Assembly: GCA_002702065.1 (NCBI GenBank) | Contig: NZXX01000005.1 | Span: 62,001-126,000 of the forward strand | Reading direction: 5' to 3' | Source: Anaerolineaceae bacterium | Lineage (GTDB): Bacteria; Chloroflexota; Anaerolineae; Aggregatilineales; Phototrophicaceae | Length of the DNA: 64,000 nt | Part shown: piece by piece, positions 52,049 to 58,964 of the stretch | Numbering within the stretch: position 1 is the first letter of the stretch | Layout of the letters: every line of letters starts with the position of its first letter | Notes under the pieces: generated by a model | Seen by the model: the letters and a program-made list of their open reading frames with translations, nothing else | Told to the model about the DNA's origin: nothing | The model's database searches: none | Position numbers and translations under genes: made by a program

Positions 52049-52568
52049 AAATCACACGGCCATGGACCTGCACATGCCCATCACGCTCCGGCTTGCCACG
52101 GCGGATGATCTGCCCAAGCTGGAATGGTACGGGCAGTATCGCCACTTCCGCAACCTGTTCCGCCGCACCTTCCGCGAGCAGCAGCTAGGCCGCCGCCTCA
52201 TGCTTATCGCAGATGCCAACACGTTCCCAATCGGCCATATCTTTATTCAGATCGAACGCGACAGCAAGCAAAGCCGTACGCGCCATGCCTACTTTTACTC
52301 GTTCCGGGTGATGGAAATGTTTCGCGGGCGCGGCATCGGCACCAGCCTGCTCTTTGAGGCCGAAAACCGGGCCCTCGAATATGGTCTGACGCGCGCGACA
52401 ATAGCGGCGGCGAAAATGAATGCAGGCGCACGCCGGCTGTACGAGCGCCAGGGCTACCAGATTTATGGCGAAGACGATGGCGCATGGAGCTATGTCGATC
52501 ATCGGGGGCGCATTTGCCACATTGATGAACCCTGCTGGTTGCTTGAAAAGTATTTGACTATGCGTTAA
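52035..52568 (+). CDS. GNAT-family acetyltransferase
   Basis: About 177 residues from ATG 52035, overlapping the CCA gene end by 14 bases. The acetyl-CoA loop is VMEMFRGRGIGTSLLFEAEN, followed by ARRLYERQGYQIYGEDDGAW, the usual GNAT C-terminal pattern. The substrate is unknown. The C-terminus carries an extra RGRICHIDEPCWLLEKYL segment. ATG 52023 would give a 4-residue longer protein. Confidence 0.85.
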   Translation: MTTYENHTAMDLHMPITLRLATADDLPKLEWYGQYRHFRNLFRRTFREQQLGRRLMLIADANTFPIGHIFIQIERDSKQSRTRHAYFYSFRVMEMFRGRGIGTSLLFEAENRALEYGLTRATIAAAKMNAGARRLYERQGYQIYGEDDGAWSYVDHRGRICHIDEPCWLLEKYLTMR

Positions 52569-52598
52569 CATGGGGTGTCGGCATCAAGTACAATTGTA

Positions 52599-52642
52599 AT
52601 TTTAAGTAATAATGAAATCTAAATGTTGCATTTACTTAAAAT
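52599..52642. promoter_or_regulatory. Inverted repeat upstream of the cupin gene
   Basis: An 11-bp perfect inverted repeat ATTTTAAGTAA (52599-52609) / TTACTTAAAAT (52632-52642) lies in a very AT-rich gap 49 bases before the cupin start. It may be an operator or the terminator-like end of the upstream unit. Confidence 0.4.
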
Positions 52643-52690
52643 GCCATTATGATTGCTTGAGTTGTTCCGTAAAGGAGTTAGGTTTCCGCT

Positions 52691-53023
52691 ATGTCAGTTA
52701 AGAACGATGTTGTTCGCATAACACGCTGGACCGGCGGTCAGCACCCTACCCTCTCTTCAATCACCCGCAAAATGAAAGATGAAGGCCTGCGCCCCTATAT
52801 GTGGCTGAACACGCCCAATCATCGTTATGCGGTGCGCACACATGGGTATGACAAGGTGCTGTACGTCGTTGAAGGGTCGGTCGAAGTCAACTTCCCCGAC
52901 AGCAACCAGCGCGTCACCCTGCGAGCAGGCGACCGCACCGACATTCCCGCTGGGGTTCGGCACGGCACTATTGTCGGCAACTCTGGCGCGCGATGCGTCG
53001 AAGCGTCCATCGCCCGTCGTTAA
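52691..53023 (+). CDS. Cupin-domain protein (110 aa)
   Basis: A single small beta-barrel with cupin motif 1 (YAVRTHGYDKVLYVVEGSVE) and motif 2 (RAGDRTDIPAGVRHG). The metal ligands are incomplete in motif 1 (one His, no clear second His), so metal binding is uncertain. AAAGGAGTTAGG lies upstream of the ATG. It stands alone and ends in a strong terminator. Function unknown. Confidence 0.8.
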   Translation: MSVKNDVVRITRWTGGQHPTLSSITRKMKDEGLRPYMWLNTPNHRYAVRTHGYDKVLYVVEGSVEVNFPDSNQRVTLRAGDRTDIPAGVRHGTIVGNSGARCVEASIARR

Positions 53024-53040
53024 GCGACAAATCCAAACCA

Positions 53041-53070
53041 CGCCGGAGTCCACAGCTCCGGCGTTTTTTT
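53041..53070 (+). terminator. Intrinsic terminator after the cupin gene
   Basis: Perfect 8-bp stem CGCCGGAG / CTCCGGCG with a 7-base loop followed by seven T residues, starting 17 bases after the cupin stop. Confidence 0.9.
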
Positions 53071-53141
53071 CCACTATTCTGACATTTCCAGGCCGCTAAC
53101 GTCGTAGATGCGAGTTTTTGCATCCAGCCTAAACGGATGAT

Positions 53142-53813
53142 TCAGGAATTCGCCACCAGTCGAAGCCCGCTCATATCCAGTATTTCGATTGACTTTCGAC
53201 CGATTCGGATAAGCTGTTCCTGCTTGAATTCATTGAGCGTCTGCGTAACCGTTTCCCGGTAGGTCCCCAGCATGTCCGCCAGGTACTGATGTGTATAACC
53301 GCGCAGCATACCCGTGCTGCCCTGGTCGTCATTCAGTTGGATCAGCAGGTTGGCTACCCGCGCCGGAACCCGCTTAAACGTCATTTCTTCCAGCCGTTCT
53401 TCCGTCCGGAACAACCGTTCACTCATGACCTCAAGGAACCGTAAGGCAACCCTGGGCTTCTTCAGCAGCAGTTGTTCCACTTCGTCACGGCTCCATACAC
53501 AAATCACACAGTCGTCCAGCGCTTCGGCAAACGTGTTGTGGGAATGCTGCCCGACAAGCGCCATATGGCCGAAGATTGCGCCCTCATGCATGATGCCCAG
53601 TACAAATTTACGACCATCCGGCGACATCCGATAAAGCTGGACCCGGCCCCGCTTCAGGATAAACAGGGCTTCACCAGGGTCTTCTGGCATGTAAAATAGG
53701 TGGCCGGCCTCGTAGCACTTGAGGGCCGTCTTGTGAACCAGAGATTCGACTTCGGCAGATGTGAGATCCTGAAACAGATCAACACTCTCAAGATAGTCAA
53801 CTTTGGTCGCCAT
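53142..53813 (-). CDS. Crp/Fnr-family transcription regulator
   Basis: A 223-residue protein with an N-terminal cyclic-nucleotide-binding fold (AGHLFYMPEDPGEALFILKR, GAIFGHMALVGQHSH) and a C-terminal winged helix (HQYLADMLGTYRETVTQTLN). No FNR-type N-terminal cysteine cluster is visible, so it is not an oxygen sensor of that type. It is divergent from the molybdoenzyme gene with only 73 bases between starts, so it may regulate it. Confidence 0.88.
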   Translation of the reverse strand: MATKVDYLESVDLFQDLTSAEVESLVHKTALKCYEAGHLFYMPEDPGEALFILKRGRVQLYRMSPDGRKFVLGIMHEGAIFGHMALVGQHSHNTFAEALDDCVICVWSRDEVEQLLLKKPRVALRFLEVMSERLFRTEERLEEMTFKRVPARVANLLIQLNDDQGSTGMLRGYTHQYLADMLGTYRETVTQTLNEFKQEQLIRIGRKSIEILDMSGLRLVANS

Positions 53814-53886
53814 AACCTGTTCTCTTTAAATGTGAAGTAAAATGCTGTCGTCAGACACGCATAAAAGTAGGGAATGACACAGACAT

Positions 53887-54768
53887 ATGGTAGCACAAAC
53901 CAGGCATGTCGTGAATCAGCCAAACGGCCTCTTTCGTCAACAATATCGACCAACACCGCGAATGGCCACCGCGCACTGGTCATTTATGATATCCGGGCTG
54001 GTTGACCTGCCACTGCCCCTGTCTTACAAGGATTTGCTGGCTCTGCACGCGGTCGAGCAGGCCTGCACCCTGGCGTGCATCGGTCACACGCCGGGGGGTA
54101 CAGCCATTGGCCATGCCCGCTGGTACGGTGTCCCCATCCGGGCGTTAATGGACGACATGAGCATCCAGCCAGGTGCAGGCCATGCCCATCTGCATGCGGC
54201 TGATGGCTATGCAACCAGCGTCGAACTGCCCCAATTTTCGAACGCGCTGCTGGCCTATAAGCTCAACGACGAGCCGCTGCCCCCTGAGCATGGTTATCCG
54301 GTACGCCTGATTGTCCCCGGCCTGTATGGGTACAAAATGCCCAAGTGGATTCAGCGCGTCGTGCTTGCCGATCAGCCGCTTGACGGACTGTGGGAAAAAC
54401 GCGGATGGTCGCCCAGCGGACAGGTGCAGACCACGTCCGCCATTCTTGGCCCGCGCCACCGCGCAACGATCAGCGGCGTCACCACCCTGCATGGGTATGC
54501 CTTTGCCGGCGATCGCGCCATTACCAGCGTTGAAGTCAGCATTGATGATGGTCCCTGGATGCCGGTGCCATTTACGCAGAATCAGGCGCAGGAATGGGCG
54601 TTATGGTCCACGGACTGGTCGCCCGCCACACCCGGCGATCATCGCATTCAGGTGCGCGCAACGGATGCCACCGGTTGGGTGCAGCAGGACAGCACGGCCA
54701 ACGCTTTCCCAAATGGCTCCAGCGCCATCCACAGTATCGTCGTGCATATGCAGGAGCCTCAACGGTGA
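53887..54768 (+). CDS. Sulfite-oxidase-like molybdopterin protein (293 aa)
   Basis: It has a molybdopterin-binding domain of the sulfite-oxidase family, with the molybdenum-ligand Cys in TLACIGHTPGG, WYGVPIRALMDD, and GYKMPKWIQRVVL, followed by the Ig-like dimerisation domain (ISGVTTLHGYAFAGDRAITS, VEVSIDDGPW). It lacks the Tat signal that most exported relatives carry, unless the true start lies elsewhere; the next gene, overlapping its stop, does have one. Substrate unknown. Confidence 0.85.
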   Translation: MVAQTRHVVNQPNGLFRQQYRPTPRMATAHWSFMISGLVDLPLPLSYKDLLALHAVEQACTLACIGHTPGGTAIGHARWYGVPIRALMDDMSIQPGAGHAHLHAADGYATSVELPQFSNALLAYKLNDEPLPPEHGYPVRLIVPGLYGYKMPKWIQRVVLADQPLDGLWEKRGWSPSGQVQTTSAILGPRHRATISGVTTLHGYAFAGDRAITSVEVSIDDGPWMPVPFTQNQAQEWALWSTDWSPATPGDHRIQVRATDATGWVQQDSTANAFPNGSSAIHSIVVHMQEPQR

Positions 54769-55625
54769 CCATATCCCGCCGCCAGTTTCTCCAGTTCGCC
54801 GGCATCGCACTGGTTTCGCCCTATGCCGCACAGTTTTCGCTGCCGGAACGGGCCGTCGCCCATGGCCGCGCCCTGAGCGCCACACCCGTCTTTGCCAGCG
54901 CCAATGCTGACAGTCAAATTCTGCGCCATCTATGGCCAGACAGCATCACCCCCATCAGCGCCCGTTCTGGCGCATGGTACCGCGCAGATGACGGCTATAT
55001 CCGCAAAACCGATGTCCAGCCGCTGATGCTGGATGCGCCGACAGGTGCGCCGGCCCCGGTCATGTCCCCGCCGTTAATCGCTGAGGTCCGTGCCCCGGCA
55101 ACCAGCATCCGGGCTTGGGCCGCCGCCGACGCGCCGCTGGTCACGCGCATGGGCCATGGGGCCGTCGCGCCAATCATCGACTTGCTGCCCGGTCAGATCA
55201 ACTGGTACGGCATTGCCGATGATGCGGGGGACCTGCTGGGTTGGAGCCAGACCACCGACTGGCAGCAGGCAGTTCACCAGCAACCGCAGTTGCCACTGAC
55301 GATCACGCTTAATCAGCAAACCCAACAATTAACCGTTGCGGTTGATGAGCGGCAGGTTTTACAGGCCGCCGTGTCGACTGGATCGCCACTTGAAACCGGC
55401 GTTTATGCCCTTCAGCATCGCAACGCAGGCACAATTCGTTCCGATAGCTATCATGGTGTAGCGTGGCCGCTCCAATTCGGTGAAGCTGGCACAATGGCGG
55501 GTGTGTACTGGCATAACAACTTTGGTGCGCGCGTTTCCGGCCTAGCGGTGCAGGTGCCCACCTATCTGGCCCGCTGGTTGTACGGTGCCTGTGGTGAGGG
55601 GAGCACGATAGTCATTGAACCCTGA
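54765..55625 (+). CDS. Tat-exported L,D-transpeptidase (YkuD)-like protein without catalytic Cys
   Basis: A GTG start overlaps the preceding stop (GTGA). It begins with a twin-arginine signal (SRRQFLQFAGIALV). The C-terminal ~120 residues follow the YkuD fold: QQLTVAVDERQVLQAAVSTG, ETGVYALQHRN, and GVYWHNNFG...WLY...STIVI. The conserved SHGC segment that carries the catalytic Cys reads SGLA here, so the active site is lost. An SH3-like domain (RAWAAADAPLVTRMGHG) lies before it. It is probably a cell-wall-binding partner rather than a cross-linking enzyme. Start at 54765 makes 286 residues. Confidence 0.78.
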   Translation: MTISRRQFLQFAGIALVSPYAAQFSLPERAVAHGRALSATPVFASANADSQILRHLWPDSITPISARSGAWYRADDGYIRKTDVQPLMLDAPTGAPAPVMSPPLIAEVRAPATSIRAWAAADAPLVTRMGHGAVAPIIDLLPGQINWYGIADDAGDLLGWSQTTDWQQAVHQQPQLPLTITLNQQTQQLTVAVDERQVLQAAVSTGSPLETGVYALQHRNAGTIRSDSYHGVAWPLQFGEAGTMAGVYWHNNFGARVSGLAVQVPTYLARWLYGACGEGSTIVIEP

Positions 55626-55728
55626 GTGTGCATGATTCCGCATTCTCTAGCGCTTCTCATGAAAGATTGAGGAAACTGGCGTAGTCTGAAAGTTGAACGA
55701 TGACACCCGGTCTTTTCAGGAGTAACTT

Positions 55729-57477
55729 GTGGTCGAACCGACTTTATTGCTGGCATTTGTTGCAGGCCTGATTTCATTTATCTCCCCCTGTGTGCTGCCG
55801 CTTGTGCCTGCCTATGTGGGTTATATGGGCGGGCGCATGACACACTCCGTCGCAGCAACGGTTCAGGGCAGCGGTTCTGCTGCCGCAAGCCGACATGCGC
55901 GTCTGGTCACCGTTACCCACAGCCTGTTTTTTGTCGCCGGGTTCACCTTTATCTTTGTCAGCTTCGGCCTGCTGGGCACCACATTTGTCAACATTATCGG
56001 TGGGGATAACCTCAGCGCCGTCACCAACCTGATTGGCCGGCTGGGCGGTGTGTTGATCATCTTCTTCGGCCTGCATTTTATGGGGGTGCTGCCGCGCTGG
56101 CTCAACCGCGTGCGCCAGAATGAACCCCTGATTCAAAATCCATTGACAGCGGTGGCCTTTGCCCTGGCTGGCGGTGCACTACTGCTTTGGGGGTTTAGCG
56201 GCTACGTCACAATCTGGGATTCGCCATTGTGGGAAAATGCCCCCTGGGCACCGATTGCCGGGCTGATTGTGCTGGCGGCGTTCCTGCTCTGGCTGCTGCT
56301 CGATGGTGCCTTTACAGCGACGGCCCGTTTCTGGCGCAACCTGATTGACCGCATCAACCGGCTGCTTTACGCCGATACCCGCCGCGAAATGCAGATGAAT
56401 GGCAATGGTGGCTACAGCAGTTCAGCCATCATGGGCGTGGTGTTTTCCGCCGGGTGGACACCCTGTATCGGCCCCGTCTACGGTGCGGTGCTGACGATGG
56501 CAGCCAATGGTGGTGATATTGGCCAGGCCGGGTTTTTGCTGGCGGCTTATTCGCTGGGGCTGGGCATCCCCTTCGTACTGACCGCCCTGGCCCTCGACAG
56601 CGCTCAGGGCATTCTGCGCCGGTTACAGCGCCACATGCACACTATCGAACTGGCAGCAGGCACGTTTCTGGTGATTATCGGTTTCGCCGTCGCCAGCGGC
56701 CAGCTTCAGCGGCTGAGCCAGCAATTTTCCATCGGCGAATTTGCTGAATTTGCGATCTCGGTTGAAGAAAATGTCCTCGACACCATCACGGGTCAGAACG
56801 ACGCCAATACCGAAGCCGAACCGGTGGTCACAGCCAGCGCATCAGACTCCGATACAGGCGTTGAAATCCAACCCACTTCAGCAGCCAGCAGCGACGACAA
56901 CGACCTGATGGTCATCAACCCGAATTCCGGCCTGTCACCGCGCACAAACACCAACGAGCCGACCAATGCCCCGCCATCCACGGCTGCCGAGAGTGACCGA
57001 GTCGAACTCAGCAGCATTACCGGCCTGGCTTCCAGCAGCAGCCCCGCTGTGGGCATAGCCGAAGGGAACATTGCGCCGGATTTTGAAACAGTTACCGTCA
57101 CCGGACAACCTATCCGCCTGTCCGATTTTCGCGGCCAGGTCGTGCTGCTGAACTTCTGGGCGACATGGTGCGGGCCATGCCGGATCGAAATGCCAGAATT
57201 TGAGGCGGCTTATAACGCACGCAAAGACGATGGCTTTACGGTGGTCGCTGTGAACAATCAGGAATCAGTGGCTGCGGTACAGCAGTTCCGGGATGATCTT
57301 GACCTCACTTTCCCCATGCTGATGGATGAACAAGCGGACATTCAAAACCGTTATGCAGTCGACCGTTACCCCATCACCTTCCTCATCGGACGCGATGGCA
57401 CCGTTCTGAAGCGGCATTTTGGCCCAATCACGCCGGATCAACTGGAAGCACTGTTGAAGCAAAGCCTGGCATCCTGA
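55729..57477 (+). CDS. ccdA: CcdA-type membrane thiol transporter fused to a TlpA thioredoxin domain
   Basis: A 582-residue protein. The N-terminal CcdA/DsbD-like membrane part has ISFISPCVLPLVPAYVGYM and SAGWTPCIGPVYGAVL, each with one transport Cys, in about six to seven helices, but with a longer insert (about 115-225) than usual. A ~100-residue Ser/Thr/Asn-rich linker leads to an extracytoplasmic TlpA domain with FWATWCGPCRIEMP. It would carry electrons across the membrane to the attached thioredoxin. GTG start after CAGGAG. Another TlpA gene follows after 13 bases. Confidence 0.9.
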   Translation: MVEPTLLLAFVAGLISFISPCVLPLVPAYVGYMGGRMTHSVAATVQGSGSAAASRHARLVTVTHSLFFVAGFTFIFVSFGLLGTTFVNIIGGDNLSAVTNLIGRLGGVLIIFFGLHFMGVLPRWLNRVRQNEPLIQNPLTAVAFALAGGALLLWGFSGYVTIWDSPLWENAPWAPIAGLIVLAAFLLWLLLDGAFTATARFWRNLIDRINRLLYADTRREMQMNGNGGYSSSAIMGVVFSAGWTPCIGPVYGAVLTMAANGGDIGQAGFLLAAYSLGLGIPFVLTALALDSAQGILRRLQRHMHTIELAAGTFLVIIGFAVASGQLQRLSQQFSIGEFAEFAISVEENVLDTITGQNDANTEAEPVVTASASDSDTGVEIQPTSAASSDDNDLMVINPNSGLSPRTNTNEPTNAPPSTAAESDRVELSSITGLASSSSPAVGIAEGNIAPDFETVTVTGQPIRLSDFRGQVVLLNFWATWCGPCRIEMPEFEAAYNARKDDGFTVVAVNNQESVAAVQQFRDDLDLTFPMLMDEQADIQNRYAVDRYPITFLIGRDGTVLKRHFGPITPDQLEALLKQSLAS

Positions 57478-57490
57478 GCAGGTGTCAGCC

Positions 57491-58048
57491 ATGCGACATA
57501 TTCTTTACATCATTGGGGCCGCAGTCGCGCTGGTTGCGGCTCTGTTGATTCTCGTCCACACAGGCCTGCCCAACCGTTCCGCTTATACCGGGCTGATAAT
57601 CGCTGGCGAACGCCCTGTTGCGCCAGAATTGCAGGCTTTTGCGCCAAATTTCACGCTCTTGAATACCGATGGGGACCGCATCCAGCTCGAAGACCTGCGC
57701 GGGTCGCCCGTGATTGTCAACTTCTGGGCGACATGGTGCGGCCCTTGCATTGTCGAAATGCCCACCCTACAATCCATCTTTGAGTCACATCAGGCATCCG
57801 GTTTGCGTGTTCTGGCCATCAACATGGGTGAATCTGCCGACACGATCAAGGCATGGCAGCAAACCCATCAGTTGACGTATGATCTGCTGGTTGACGAGCA
57901 GCAGAAGGTGGCTGCGCAATATTACCTGCGCGGCCAGCCATCAACCTATGTGATTTCGCCTGAGGGTGTTATCACCAGTATTTTTTTTGGACCAATCCAG
58001 GAAAGCACGCTGAACGCCGCGCTGGATCAATACAGAGGGACGTTATGA
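57491..58048 (+). CDS. TlpA/ResA-type thiol-disulfide protein
   Basis: About 185 residues: an N-terminal membrane anchor (ILYIIGAAVALVAALLILVH), then APNFTLLNTDGDRIQLEDLR, NFWATWCGPCIVEMP with the CGPC active site, and a cis-Pro loop in RGQPSTYVISPEG. Likely a reductase for extracytoplasmic proteins such as apocytochrome c, fed by the CcdA-TlpA protein encoded just upstream. ATG 57491 follows AGGTG; GTG 57482 is possible. Confidence 0.9.
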   Translation: MRHILYIIGAAVALVAALLILVHTGLPNRSAYTGLIIAGERPVAPELQAFAPNFTLLNTDGDRIQLEDLRGSPVIVNFWATWCGPCIVEMPTLQSIFESHQASGLRVLAINMGESADTIKAWQQTHQLTYDLLVDEQQKVAAQYYLRGQPSTYVISPEGVITSIFFGPIQESTLNAALDQYRGTL

Positions 58049-58824
58049 CAGAATCGGGCAGTAAAAAATGGGCGTTACGGGCTAACCTGCTCCTGCTGCG
58101 CATCAGCCGCCGCTGGCTGGATATCGCAACGGTTATTCTGGCGATTTATATTGCGCTGCCATTTGCAGCCCCGGTGTTGATGAAGGCCGGTCTGCGTGGG
58201 CCGGGCGAAGTGATTTACACCCTCTACAGCCCATTCTGCCATCAGTTTGCCTTCCGTTCCTTCTTCTTTTTTGGCGACCAGTCCGCTTACCCGCGTGAAC
58301 GTTCCGGTACCGATCTGATCCCCTTCGAAGACTATGCTATCGAAGCCAGCGCCTTCACCAATCTGTTTGGCCTGTATGCTGGCATCCCTCCGGCGGATGT
58401 TACCCGCGCCGACCTCGACCCCTTTACCGTGCCGCTGATGTACGCAGCGCGCGATTTTCGCGGTGACGAGCAGATGGGCTACAAAATGACCCTGTGTGAA
58501 CGGGACATCTCCATCTACATTGCCATCTTCGTCGGTGCATTGCTGTACCGGCGGGTCAGGCACCGGCTTCGCCCTGTGCCGCTGTTGATCTATGCCATAC
58601 TGGGGCTAGGCCCTATCGGCCTTGATGGGTTCAGCCAGTTGCTCAGTTACCCACCATTTAACTTCTGGCCGACGCGCGAAACGCTCCCGGTCTTTCGGGT
58701 GATTACGGGCCTGCTGTTTGGCATCATGAATGTCTGGCTTGGTTTCCCCTACATCGAAATGTCGTTCCAGGAAACCCGTGAACAGATCGAGGAAAAGCTG
58801 CGCCGGGCCGGGATTACCTTTTAG
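58045..58824 (+). CDS. DUF2085 membrane protein
   Basis: A 259-residue protein overlapping the TlpA gene by four bases (ATGA). The DUF2085 signature CHQFAFRSFFFFGDQ is near residues 71-85, followed by CERDISIYIAIFVGALLYRR and LGPIGLDGFSQLLSYPP. About four to five membrane helices. Such proteins are frequent in Chloroflexota and often sit beside thiol-redox or c-type cytochrome genes. Function unknown. Confidence 0.88.
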   Translation: MTESGSKKWALRANLLLLRISRRWLDIATVILAIYIALPFAAPVLMKAGLRGPGEVIYTLYSPFCHQFAFRSFFFFGDQSAYPRERSGTDLIPFEDYAIEASAFTNLFGLYAGIPPADVTRADLDPFTVPLMYAARDFRGDEQMGYKMTLCERDISIYIAIFVGALLYRRVRHRLRPVPLLIYAILGLGPIGLDGFSQLLSYPPFNFWPTRETLPVFRVITGLLFGIMNVWLGFPYIEMSFQETREQIEEKLRRAGITF

Positions 58825-58906
58825 GTGGATACGCCCGTCGCTTCATGACGAGACGTCGAGCAAGCAGGCACATCTCGTCTGAATACAACCTGTTCAGCGC
58901 TGGACA

Positions 58907-58942
58907 AAAAAGAACCCCCGGCCTGTTTCCAAGTCGGGGGTT
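58907..58942 (-). terminator. Intrinsic terminator for the reverse-strand surface-protein genes
   Basis: The stem AACCCCCG / CGGGGGTT lies between convergent genes. Read on the reverse strand it is followed by TTCTTTTTT, a good U-tract; the forward side has only a short T stretch. Confidence 0.85.
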
Positions 58943-58964
58943 GCTTTATGCAGAGCGGTAAGGT

